22,223 bases of DNA from SIG636 sp045537905 (GTDB lineage: Bacteria > Bacillota > Clostridia > Oscillospirales > CAG-382), in NCBI GenBank assembly GCA_045537905.1, contig JAZSQJ010000073.1:1-22223 (forward strand), given 5' to 3'. Under the pieces are notes generated by a model. That model was not told the origin of the DNA and did no database searches. It saw only the letters and a program-made list of their open reading frames with translations. The first letter of the stretch is position 1. Each line of letters starts with the position of its first letter. Made by a program: the position numbers and the translations under genes. Shown here in pieces: positions 7,052-13,247 of the stretch.

Positions 7052-7756
7052 ATGTTAAAAATAGAGCATCTTACAAAAGTTTACGGAAAAAAGAAGGCTG
7101 TAGACGACCTTTGCCTTGAGATAAAGGCAGGGGAGATATGCGGCTTTATCGGTCACAACGGCGCAGGCAAGACCACCACCGTCAAGGCCTGCTGCGGTAT
7201 ACTTGCCCCCGACAGCGGCGAGATATATATTGACGGCGTATCTATAAAGGAAAAGCCTATACTTTGCAAATCCAAGCTTGCCTATATACCCGATAACCCC
7301 GATATGTACGAGTTTATGACGGGTATCAAATACCTTAACTTTATTGCGGATATTTTCGGTGTAAGCGCCGAGGACAGAAAGACCCGTATAGAGGACTACG
7401 CAAAGACCTTTGAGCTGACCGACGCCCTTGGCTCGGCAATAGCTACCTACTCCCACGGTATGAAGCAGAAGCTGGCCCTTATTGCCGCCCTGATACACGA
7501 CCCGAAGCTGATTATTATGGATGAGCCCTTTGTGGGGCTTGACCCCAAGGCGTCTCACAGTCTGAAGCAGATGATGGCAGAGTTTTGTAAGGCAGGGGGA
7601 GCTATATTCTTTTCCACCCACGTGCTGGAGGTTGCTGAAAAGCTGTGCGACAAGGTGGCTATCATCAAAAACGGCGCCCTTGTGGTACACGGCACTATGG
7701 AGGAGGTTAAGGGTAACGCCTCCCTGGAGGACGTACTCCTGGAGCTGGAGGGCTGA
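7052..7756 (+). CDS. ABC transporter ATP-binding protein
   Basis: 234 residues, a stand-alone ATPase subunit. Walker A is GHNGAGKTT (residues 34-42), the signature is the variant YSHGMKQK, Walker B is LIIMDEP, and the switch histidine lies in STHVLEVAEK. It resembles the ATPases of ABC-2 exporters with a single large permease. The permease gene begins 2 nt after its stop, so the pair forms one transporter operon. The substrate is unknown. A palindromic operator at the promoter indicates repression by a regulator not encoded next to it. Confidence 0.9.
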   Translation: MLKIEHLTKVYGKKKAVDDLCLEIKAGEICGFIGHNGAGKTTTVKACCGILAPDSGEIYIDGVSIKEKPILCKSKLAYIPDNPDMYEFMTGIKYLNFIADIFGVSAEDRKTRIEDYAKTFELTDALGSAIATYSHGMKQKLALIAALIHDPKLIIMDEPFVGLDPKASHSLKQMMAEFCKAGGAIFFSTHVLEVAEKLCDKVAIIKNGALVVHGTMEEVKGNASLEDVLLELEG

Positions 7757-7758
7757 TT

Positions 7759-9351
7759 ATGCTTAAGGCTTTAATAAAAAAACAGCTTACGGAAACTATA
7801 AGCATATTTATAAAAAACAAAACCGCCGGCAAAAAGCAAAAGCTGGCTTTAACGGCGTTGTTTATATTTTTGTTTTTGTACCTTGGGGTAGCTGTGTTCT
7901 TTATGACGAAGGAGCTGGCTGAGATATGCGCCTTTATTGACTACGGCTGGCTTTATTTTTCGCTGATAGGGGCGGTGTCCTCCCTCTTTGGTGCGGTGGG
8001 CAGTATATTTACCGCCTACGCCGCCATGTTTGACGCCAAGGACAACGACCTGCTCCTTTCTATGCCCATACCTCCGAGACTGGTGCTGTGCGTCCGTATG
8101 CTCGGGGTTTACGCTATGTCTTTTCTGTTCGGCTCCATCCTTTACGTGCCCGCTACGGTAGCCTACTTTTACGTGGCAGGCTTTGATGCGTGGCTGTTGC
8201 TGTGCGGGGCTTTGATATGTATTTTTATGCCCCTTATCTCCACCGCCCTCGCCTGCCTGCTGGGGTGGCTGATTGCCCTTTTGCTTTCCAAAATCAAAAG
8301 GAAAAACCTTGTTACCGTAGTGTTTTCTCTGGTGTTTATCGGGCTTTACTATTGGGGCTTTTCCTACCTGCCCGAATATATTACAAACTTTGCCGAGAAG
8401 GCAGAGGGCGTTGCCGACCTTACAAAAAGCTACCTGTACCCCTTTTACTCTATGGGTATGGCGGCGATGGGAAACGCCCTGCAGCTGCTTCTGTTCGTGG
8501 CAATATGCGTCGCCCTTATCGGGGCGGTGTACCTGCCCCTTTCCTACGGCTTCTTAAAGCTGTCCACCACAAAAACAGGCGGTGCCGGTCAAGGCTACGT
8601 CAGCAGGAAGCATAGGGCAAAAAGCGCAGACACGGCATTGCTTTCCAAGGAGCTTGCCCGTTTTACAGGCAGTGCTACCTATATGCTTAACAGCGCCCTT
8701 GGCGGTGTTATGTCCCTGGTGGCGGCTGTCTTTGCTCTGGTAAAGGCAGACCTGCTTGGGGAGCTGACGGCACTGTTCCCCTTCTTTAAGGAAAGCGGAG
8801 TTGCCGCCCTTCTTGCGTCGGCTGTAGTCTGCTTTGCTACGGGAATGAACACGGTTTCCGCCTGCTCTATCAATCTGGAGGGCGGCAGTCTGGGCATACT
8901 CAAGTCTCTGCCCGTTGACGGCGGCAAGATACTTAAGGCTAAGCTTAATATGCATCTGCTGGTAAGCCTGCCCTTTGCACTTCTTGCCTCGGTGCTGTTT
9001 TGCCTTGCTCTGGGTGCAGACCCCATTGACTATGTGATAAGCCTGGTTATCTGTAGCTTGTTCGTGCTGTTTTGTTCTATGGCAGGTCTGCTTATCAACC
9101 TTAAGTTTCCCAACCTGGATTGGAAAAACGAGACCGTTGCGGTTAAACAAAGCCTTAGTCCTCTGCTGGCAATGCTTTTGGGCTTTGTTACCGTTATTAC
9201 CCTTGGAGCAGGCTGTGGAGTGCTTATGTTCAAGGGATACGTAAACGCCTTGCCCTTGGGGATAGCCTGTATTGCGGCCCTTGCCGTCCTTGACCTTTTG
9301 CTGTACCGCTTGCTTAAAGGCTACGGCGTAAAGAGGTTTGCAAGCCTTTGA
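7759..9351 (+). CDS. ABC-2 type permease, large integral membrane protein
   Basis: 530 residues with many hydrophobic segments spread over the whole length (roughly a dozen), beginning near residues 30-52. A hydrophilic stretch with RKHRAKSADTALLSKELARF near residues 280-305 probably lies in the cytoplasm and may contact the ATPase. It matches the general pattern of putative ABC-2 exporter permeases found with single-domain ATPases in Firmicutes. It starts 2 nt after the ATPase stop and ends just before a long hairpin terminator. No substrate can be assigned from sequence. Confidence 0.85.
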   Translation: MLKALIKKQLTETISIFIKNKTAGKKQKLALTALFIFLFLYLGVAVFFMTKELAEICAFIDYGWLYFSLIGAVSSLFGAVGSIFTAYAAMFDAKDNDLLLSMPIPPRLVLCVRMLGVYAMSFLFGSILYVPATVAYFYVAGFDAWLLLCGALICIFMPLISTALACLLGWLIALLLSKIKRKNLVTVVFSLVFIGLYYWGFSYLPEYITNFAEKAEGVADLTKSYLYPFYSMGMAAMGNALQLLLFVAICVALIGAVYLPLSYGFLKLSTTKTGGAGQGYVSRKHRAKSADTALLSKELARFTGSATYMLNSALGGVMSLVAAVFALVKADLLGELTALFPFFKESGVAALLASAVVCFATGMNTVSACSINLEGGSLGILKSLPVDGGKILKAKLNMHLLVSLPFALLASVLFCLALGADPIDYVISLVICSLFVLFCSMAGLLINLKFPNLDWKNETVAVKQSLSPLLAMLLGFVTVITLGAGCGVLMFKGYVNALPLGIACIAALAVLDLLLYRLLKGYGVKRFASL

Positions 9352-9366
9352 GGATATAATACAATA

Positions 9367-9411
9367 AACGAAGGGGTTGTCTCAAATTTTCATTTGAGAC
9401 AACCCCTCGTT
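9367..9411. terminator. Long bidirectional terminator between convergent ABC operons
   Basis: AACGA(A)GGGGTTGTCTCAAAT pairs with ATTTGAGACAACCCCTCGTT, a 20-bp stem with one bulged A and a TTTC loop. It separates the rightward permease gene (stop at 9351) from the leftward operon whose last gene ends at 9466. The U-tracts are short, but the stem is very strong. Confidence 0.75.
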
Positions 9412-9465
9412 GTTTGCTTTGAAGTATTTTTTGGGCAGGGGCTTTTACATTCCCCTTTTCCTCGG

Positions 9466-10392
9466 TTATTTTATAAGCTTGATAAGCAACGTGGCAAAGA
9501 CCAGCAGCTCTGCCGCACAGGTGATGCAAAGAACTGCGTACATCTTCTTTTCGCCGCCCTTTTTGCGAAGCATCTGCACCAGGCCGTATACAAACAACGC
9601 CAGGGGTACTACGCCGAACATAAAGCAAAGGCTTGTTTTGGAAAAGCCCTCTGCCAGATCGGTGTCCTCAAAATAGCCGTAGTCAGAGTCGTAATACTCC
9701 TCTGCCGCCCTTTCGAGCTTCGTAAGCAATGCCTCGTCCGTTATCTTATGAATAAGGGGAGCCTTGCCCTTGTCATCCCACCGGTCATAACCGGGGTTTT
9801 CGTCGTAGTCCAGATAGTAAAAGCTGCCGTCGTACATCTCAAGGATAAGCCCCTTATCGTAAAACAGGCTGAAGTCACCAATGCTGCCCGTAACGTCAAA
9901 CTTGCTTAGCTTGGCACCGCTGTATATCTCCTTGGAGTCAGTCTTTTCACCGAAAAGCTGGCTCTTTTTTGCTCGTACCGTATTGCCGTAAGGGTAGCCA
10001 AAGTCTATCTCGTAGTCAGCCCTATCACCCTCCTTAAGAGCCATAAAGGTGTCGTAATGCTTATCCTCGATATAGTAGGTATTGAGCATAGAGCCGTCGC
10101 TGAAGTAATACTCGACAAACCATATTATCTCATCGTAGTCAGACCAAAGCTTGGTATTGTCTGCCTTTCGTCCCTCGCCCTCGTAACGGACGCTCAGGTC
10201 AAAATGTGACTCATCCTGGGTTTGCCAAATTCTTCTGCCGTCGCAACGGAGATAGGTGTCGCCGTCGTAATACATCTTCTCAAGGTCCGCAGAAAAGGTA
10301 ACGACGTCGTCCTCGTCTGCGTAGGCGGTAAGTCCGCAAAGGCTAAGGCTAAGGCACAAAAGTGCAAGTATAAGGCTTAGTATTCTTTTCAT
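9466..10392 (-). CDS. Secreted/membrane-anchored protein of unknown function in the ABC operon
   Basis: 308 residues; I do not recognise the family. A signal peptide (MKRILSLILALLCL...) has a likely cleavage after AYA at about residue 25. A Tyr/Asp-rich extracytoplasmic domain follows to about residue 250, containing YYDGDTYLRCDGRRIW and DGSFYYLDYDENPGYDRW. The C-terminus holds two transmembrane helices (FMFGVVPLALFVYGLVQML and MYAVLCITCAAELLVFATLL) with a KKGGEKK turn between them. It starts 13 nt after the permease stop with AAGGAGG well placed, so it is the last gene of the gntR-ABC operon and may be an accessory or sensing part of that transporter. Confidence 0.8.
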   Translation of the reverse strand: MKRILSLILALLCLSLSLCGLTAYADEDDVVTFSADLEKMYYDGDTYLRCDGRRIWQTQDESHFDLSVRYEGEGRKADNTKLWSDYDEIIWFVEYYFSDGSMLNTYYIEDKHYDTFMALKEGDRADYEIDFGYPYGNTVRAKKSQLFGEKTDSKEIYSGAKLSKFDVTGSIGDFSLFYDKGLILEMYDGSFYYLDYDENPGYDRWDDKGKAPLIHKITDEALLTKLERAAEEYYDSDYGYFEDTDLAEGFSKTSLCFMFGVVPLALFVYGLVQMLRKKGGEKKMYAVLCITCAAELLVFATLLIKLIK

Positions 10393-10405
10393 TTTTGTTA
10401 CCTCC

Positions 10406-11218
10406 TTATGCCAGATTAAGCTTGTTTTTCAGTATCCTGTACTGAACGATGTAAAGCACGGTGCCGAAAACGGAAGCCAGCAGGAACACCGCAAGAAGCA
10501 CAAGAGCGATGGTAAGCCTTAGCTCTCCCACAGACATACCTGCGGTCCATACGTCCATCGCCTGTGAGCCGAAGATGGTCAGCATTTGAGTAACGTAGGA
10601 GAAAAGGTTGCTGCACAGATAGTAAACACCGATGGCGGTAATAACCTTTGCCTTTTTTGCCACGGTTTTTGCTATGCTTATACATACGAATATCAAGAGG
10701 GTGCTGAACACCATATACGCTACGGATATCAAAATACCCTCAACCATATACAAAATTAAATAGGGGCCCACCTCTTCATAGAGCTTTTCAAAAAACTCGC
10801 CTATAAGCTCGGGAACCTCCTCGCCGAATGCCATCCAGAACATAAGGAACAGATCCAGCAGTATCATAAAGGAACTTGCGACCACGGTAATCACGCTTGC
10901 AATAAGCTTGGAGCCGACAATGTCGCCTATCTTAACGGGAAGGGTAAAGGTAAGATAACCCTCGTCGGTAAACAAATTTTTGTGGAAGCGGATATACGCC
11001 GCCACGGAGCCGAGAATGGAAAAAGCGATAAAGGCTATAACTACCAGCACGATACCGATAACCGCCGTAGCCTCTACTGCGGCAGGCAGGGTTCTGTCGG
11101 AGTCCAAAATGCTTATACAAACCGCACCCACGAAGGACGCCGCAAAGGATGCCGCAGCGGCAACCCACCAAAACTTAAAAATGTGCTTCAGGTCATATTT
11201 CAAAAGCTTGCCTAGCAT
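10406..11218 (-). CDS. ABC-2 type permease of the GntR-linked cassette
   Basis: 270 residues with about six predicted transmembrane helices, starting at residues 18-40 (WWVAAAASFAASFVGAVCISIL). The segment FHKNLFTDEGYLTFTLPV, after the second helix, is characteristic of permeases paired with YtrB-like ATPases. The ATG overlaps the end of the ATPase gene by 7 nt, with AGGGAGGTG upstream, so the two are translationally coupled. The substrate is unknown; related Bacillus systems respond to cell-envelope stress or antibiotics, but that is only family background. Confidence 0.88.
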   Translation of the reverse strand: MLGKLLKYDLKHIFKFWWVAAAASFAASFVGAVCISILDSDRTLPAAVEATAVIGIVLVVIAFIAFSILGSVAAYIRFHKNLFTDEGYLTFTLPVKIGDIVGSKLIASVITVVASSFMILLDLFLMFWMAFGEEVPELIGEFFEKLYEEVGPYLILYMVEGILISVAYMVFSTLLIFVCISIAKTVAKKAKVITAIGVYYLCSNLFSYVTQMLTIFGSQAMDVWTAGMSVGELRLTIALVLLAVFLLASVFGTVLYIVQYRILKNKLNLA

Positions 11219-11913
11219 TTGTACACCTCCCTGAACAGAGCGTCAAGGCTCTTGCCGTTTTCGTTACGGGCTTGCTCAGCGTTGCCCTGCATAAGTATCT
11301 CCCCACCGTAGGTAAAGAAGATAAAGTCATCCAGCACCTGCTCCACGTCGGTGATAAGATGGGTGGTGATGATAATGGTTGCTTCGGGATTGTAGTTGCC
11401 TACGATAGTGCTTAGTATATACTCTCTTGCCGCAGGGTCAACACCCGCAATAGGCTCGTCAAGCAGATACAGCTTTGCACGCCTTGACATAACCAGCACC
11501 AGCTGTACCTTCTCCTTGGTGCCCTTGGACAAGGTCTTAAGCCTGGCTACAGGGTCTATATGCAGTGCCGCCAGAAGTCCGTACGCCTTTGCTTTATCAA
11601 AGTCCGCATAAAAATCTTCAAAATAGTCTATAAGCTCGTTTACCTTCATAGAAGGGTCGAAATAGGTACGCTCCGGCAGATAGGAAATAAGCGCCTTGCT
11701 CTTTTCGCCTACCTCAAAGCCGCCTACCCTTATTTCGCCGCTGTCCGGCTGCAGCAGTCCTGCAACCAGCTTTATAAAGGTGGATTTTCCACAGCCGTTA
11801 GGGCCAAGTAATCCGATTATCCTGCCTGCGGGTATCTCTAAATTCAAGCCCTTGAGCACGGGCTCGCCCTTTTTGTATGATTTTACAAGACCCGCTACTT
11901 CAAGTACATTCAT
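11212..11913 (-). CDS. ABC transporter ATP-binding protein, YtrB-like
   Basis: 233 residues. Walker A is GPNGCGKST (residues 37-45), the signature is LSKGTKEKVQ in place of LSGGQ, Walker B is LYLLDEP, and the switch histidine lies in TTHLITDVE. The LSKGT-type signature is common in ATPases encoded next to GntR/YtrA regulators. The start codon overlaps the regulator stop by 4 nt (ATGA) with GGAGG 7 nt upstream, and the 3' end overlaps the permease start by 7 nt. The tight overlaps suggest fixed stoichiometry. Confidence 0.92.
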   Translation of the reverse strand: MNVLEVAGLVKSYKKGEPVLKGLNLEIPAGRIIGLLGPNGCGKSTFIKLVAGLLQPDSGEIRVGGFEVGEKSKALISYLPERTYFDPSMKVNELIDYFEDFYADFDKAKAYGLLAALHIDPVARLKTLSKGTKEKVQLVLVMSRRAKLYLLDEPIAGVDPAAREYILSTIVGNYNPEATIIITTHLITDVEQVLDDFIFFTYGGEILMQGNAEQARNENGKSLDALFREVYKC

Positions 11914-12269
11914 ACGTCTTCCTCCTCAATCAGTTTTATAATATCGTCTTTCACTACGGAGAGCTGGTGCATTTCCTTAACGAAGGCTTTTACTGCAGCC
12001 TCCGCCATACTCTTGCGGCAAGCCTCCAGCACGGCAGGGTCATCCGTCACAAATCTGCCCACCGTTCCCTTGGAAACGATAATCCCTTCGCTCTCCAGCT
12101 CGGTAAAAGCACGCTGTACCGTGTTGGGATTTACCGCCGCCGTCGTTGCCAGCTGTCTTACCGTTGCAAGCTGTTCTCCCGAGGCGTACTCACCCGACAG
12201 CACCATCTTCCTTATCCTGTCTGCCACCTGCAGATACACGGGCTTTTCCGTGGTAAAGCTCCACGCCAT
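11910..12269 (-). CDS. GntR-family transcriptional regulator, YtrA subfamily
   Basis: 119 residues from the chosen ATG, which has AAAGGAGATGG upstream; this is the usual size of YtrA-type regulators. The winged helix occupies residues 8-75, with PVYLQVADRIRKMVLSGEY and the recognition-helix region VNPNTVQRAFTELESEG. A short C-terminal helical tail follows instead of a large effector domain. These proteins usually repress their own ABC transporter operon, fitting its place as first gene. A longer in-frame reading toward 12335 would cross the -10 box and operator, so it is rejected. Confidence 0.92.
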   Translation of the reverse strand: MAWSFTTEKPVYLQVADRIRKMVLSGEYASGEQLATVRQLATTAAVNPNTVQRAFTELESEGIIVSKGTVGRFVTDDPAVLEACRKSMAEAAVKAFVKEMHQLSVVKDDIIKLIEEEDV

Positions 12270-12293
12270 ACAACCATCTCCTTTCTTGTGTTG

Positions 12294-12335
12294 TTGTACT
12301 AATACAATAATACAAGATGCGCGGCCTCCTGTCAA
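12294..12335 (-). promoter_or_regulatory. Promoter and probable autoregulatory operator of the gntR-ABC operon
   Basis: On the minus strand TTGACA (12330-12335) and TATTAT (12307-12312) are spaced by 17 nt. The inverted repeat TTGTA-N4-TACAA (12294-12307) covers the expected start site directly after the -10 box. The GTATTAGTAC-like core resembles GntR/YtrA operators, so autorepression is likely. Confidence 0.75.
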
Positions 12336-12401
12336 TAGTAATTATGTACAAAATACACTGTCTTATTTTATGCATAAACACCCCATAAAAAAGCAAAAAA
12401 A

Positions 12402-12430
12402 CTTGACAAATTCAGTCAAGCTTATGTAAT
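12402..12430 (+). promoter_or_regulatory. Toxin-mRNA promoter, copy 1, with palindrome over the -35 box
   Basis: TTGACA (12403-12408) and TGTAAT (12425-12430) are spaced by 16 nt. The -35 box lies in the inverted repeat CTTGAC-N7-GTCAAG (12402-12420), which is kept in copy 2 although the 7-nt spacer differs. Confidence 0.75.
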
Positions 12431-12436
12431 GGTAGT

Positions 12437-12510
12437 TAGGGTGTTGCCTTTACGGTAGGCGGTTAGCTCCTTTACCTCGTCGGTTTGACGAAGGGAAGGA
12501 GGCGGTTGAT
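12437..12510 (+). promoter_or_regulatory. Structured 5' leader of toxin mRNA, copy 1
   Basis: CTCCTT...CTCGTC (from 12467) pairs with GACGAAGGGAAGGAG, enclosing the AAGGAGG ribosome binding site (12496-12502) in a hairpin. The segment 12439-12468 is also largely complementary to 12659-12683 beyond the gene, so the full-length RNA could close end to end. Both folds would limit translation. Confidence 0.65.
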
Positions 12511-12600
12511 ATGGTTACATACGAAGCATTGTTTGCTTTTGTGGTAATGATTATTGCCGTTATTGATATTGTTATCAAACTTATCAATAAAAGAAAATGA
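12511..12600 (+). CDS. 29-residue holin-like membrane toxin peptide, copy 1
   Basis: The product begins MVTYEALFAFVVMIIAV and ends KLINKRK: a short polar start, one hydrophobic helix with an aspartate in its second half, and a basic tail. This fits the putative holin-like toxin (Hol-Tox) peptides of Firmicutes, many of which are toxins of type I systems such as TxpA/RatA. AAGGAGG lies 8 nt before the ATG. The next locus encodes a paralogue with an identical MVTYE start. The stop codon lies in the hairpin that ends the antisense RNA. Toxicity is inferred from family and context, not visible in the sequence. Confidence 0.8.
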   Translation: MVTYEALFAFVVMIIAVIDIVIKLINKRK

Positions 12601-12689
12601 CCGCCACTGCTCGAACAGTGACGGTCGCCTGCGTTAGCAGGTAACTAACCATTGTCGGAGCTAACCGTCTATCGGTAGCACCCTTTCTA
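12590..12689 (-). ncRNA. Putative antisense antitoxin RNA, copy 1
   Basis: A consensus promoter at 12695-12723 points leftward; transcription should start near 12688 and end at the GACCGTCACTG/CAGTGGCGGTC hairpin (12599-12626), which is followed on this strand by ATTTTCTTTT. The RNA would be about 100 nt and fully complementary to the 3' part of the toxin mRNA. The one non-Watson-Crick pair in the hairpin is U-G on this strand but C-A on the other. Confidence 0.72.
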
Positions 12690-12694
12690 TATAC

Positions 12695-12723
12695 ATTATA
12701 ATTCCAAAGCTAGGCGTTGTCAA
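12695..12723 (-). promoter_or_regulatory. Antisense (antitoxin) promoter, copy 1
   Basis: On the minus strand TTGACA (12718-12723) and TATAAT (12695-12700) match consensus exactly with a 17-nt spacer, and no leftward protein gene follows. Confidence 0.85.
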
Positions 12724-12742
12724 TAGCTTTTTACCGTTAAGT

Positions 12743-12771
12743 CTTGACAAAACACGTCAAGTTTATATAAT
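12743..12771 (+). promoter_or_regulatory. Toxin-mRNA promoter, copy 2, with palindrome over the -35 box
   Basis: TTGACA (12744-12749) and TATAAT (12766-12771) are spaced by 16 nt. The inverted repeat CTTGAC-N7-GTCAAG (12743-12761) again covers the -35 box. Confidence 0.8.
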
Positions 12772-12777
12772 GTTAGT

Positions 12778-12850
12778 CAGGGTGTTACCTTTACGGTAGG
12801 CGGTTAGCCTTATTCCCCGTCGGTCTGATGGCGGAAGGAGGTAGATGCTT
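12778..12850 (+). promoter_or_regulatory. Structured 5' leader of toxin mRNA, copy 2
   Basis: CCTTATTCC-CCGTC pairs with GATGG-C-GGAAGGAGG (12808-12841), masking the AAGGAGG ribosome binding site at 12835-12841. The sequence differs from copy 1 but the fold is equivalent. The segment 12780-12808 is complementary to 12997-13019, the end-to-end pairing seen in copy 1. Confidence 0.62.
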
Positions 12851-12937
12851 ATGGTTACATACGAGGAGCTTATTGCTTTTAGTATGCTGATTATAGCAAT
12901 TGTGGGGCTTGTTAAAAGCTTTTACGATAAAAAATGA
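12851..12937 (+). CDS. 28-residue holin-like membrane toxin peptide, copy 2
   Basis: The product begins MVTYEELIAFSMLIIAIV and ends SFYDKK: the same polar start, single hydrophobic helix and basic tail as the peptide of copy 1, but no charged residue in the helix core. AAGGAGG lies 9 nt before the ATG. The codon-level divergence from copy 1, with retention of length and hydrophobic pattern, supports a real gene. Assignment to Hol-Tox-type toxins is by resemblance. Confidence 0.8.
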   Translation: MVTYEELIAFSMLIIAIVGLVKSFYDKK

Positions 12938-13025
12938 CCGCCACTGTTCCAGCAGTGACGGTCGCCTACGCAAGTAGGTAGATTGCTCATTCGGGACTAA
13001 CCGTCTATCGGTAGCACCCTTTCTA
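12927..13025 (-). ncRNA. Putative antisense antitoxin RNA, copy 2
   Basis: Transcribed leftward from the promoter at 13031-13058, with an expected start near 13024. It would end at the GACCGTCACTG/CAGTGGCGGTC hairpin (12936-12963) followed on this strand by ATTTTTTATC. An internal hairpin, CCTAC/GTAGG (12965-12978), replaces CCTGC/GCAGG of copy 1 with a compensatory pair change. Confidence 0.72.
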
Positions 13026-13030
13026 TATAC

Positions 13031-13058
13031 ATTATACCACAGAAAAGCAATTTGTCAA
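13031..13058 (-). promoter_or_regulatory. Antisense (antitoxin) promoter, copy 2
   Basis: On the minus strand TTGACA (13053-13058) and TATAAT (13031-13036) are spaced by 16 nt. Confidence 0.82.
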
Positions 13059-13090
13059 CAGTTTTTGGGCTGCCCGCTTTATTTCGACGT

Positions 13091-13129
13091 TAACGGTACC
13101 CATTGCAGTGTATCGGCAATGGATGCCGT
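13091..13129. other. Imperfect hairpin in the gap before queA
   Basis: AACGGTACCCATTGC and GCAATGGATGCCGTT pair at 13 of 15 positions around a 9-nt loop. It shares CCATTGC/GCAATGG with the hairpin at 22196-22213. No U-tract follows. The rest of 13059-13247 shows only an AT-rich run and a small CTTTTCGC/GCGAAAAG hairpin near 13185-13206. Confidence 0.4.
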
Positions 13130-13247
13130 TAGAGCAACACAAAACCTCGTCACCCCGAACTTATATATATTTTTTTGCTATACTTTTCGCCGCAAAGCGA
13201 AAAAGCTTCGGCACTTTTCCCCTTATAACTATTATATATAACCTCCG

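Larger units (their letters stand above)
12402..12723. repeat. Tandem locus copy 1 (type I toxin-antitoxin-like module)
   Basis: About 320 nt, repeated with divergence at 12743-13058. Shared parts in order: CTTGAC-N7-GTCAAG at the promoter, a leader containing GGGTGTTRCCTTTACGGTAG, a Shine-Dalgarno-masking hairpin, a small membrane-peptide gene, a GACCG/CGGTC hairpin, a second small hairpin, the distal arm CTAACCGTCTATCGGTAGCA, and a leftward promoter. This stretch between the GntR gene and queA (12336-13247) contains no other gene. Confidence 0.8.
12743..13058. repeat. Tandem locus copy 2 (type I toxin-antitoxin-like module)
   Basis: Second copy in the same orientation, starting 20 nt after the end of copy 1. 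Structural parts are conserved, while the peptide, loops and spacers have diverged, so this is an old duplication or two related insertions rather than a recent identical repeat. Confidence 0.8.

Noticed and set aside
9367..9411. Inverted terminal repeat of an insertion sequence (GGGGTTGTCTC motif)
   Set aside because: There is no transposase or second terminal repeat nearby, and its place between two convergent operons is explained by termination.
12599..12626. The hairpin at the toxin stop codon as a rightward terminator of the toxin mRNA
   Set aside because: No U-tract follows on the plus strand and the stem has a C-A mismatch on that strand; on the minus strand it has a G-U pair and a U-tract.
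12791..12973. 60-codon minus-strand frame across toxin-antitoxin copy 2
   Set aside because: It runs through the antisense terminator hairpin and peptide gene, has no equivalent in copy 1, and the encoded protein resembles nothing.
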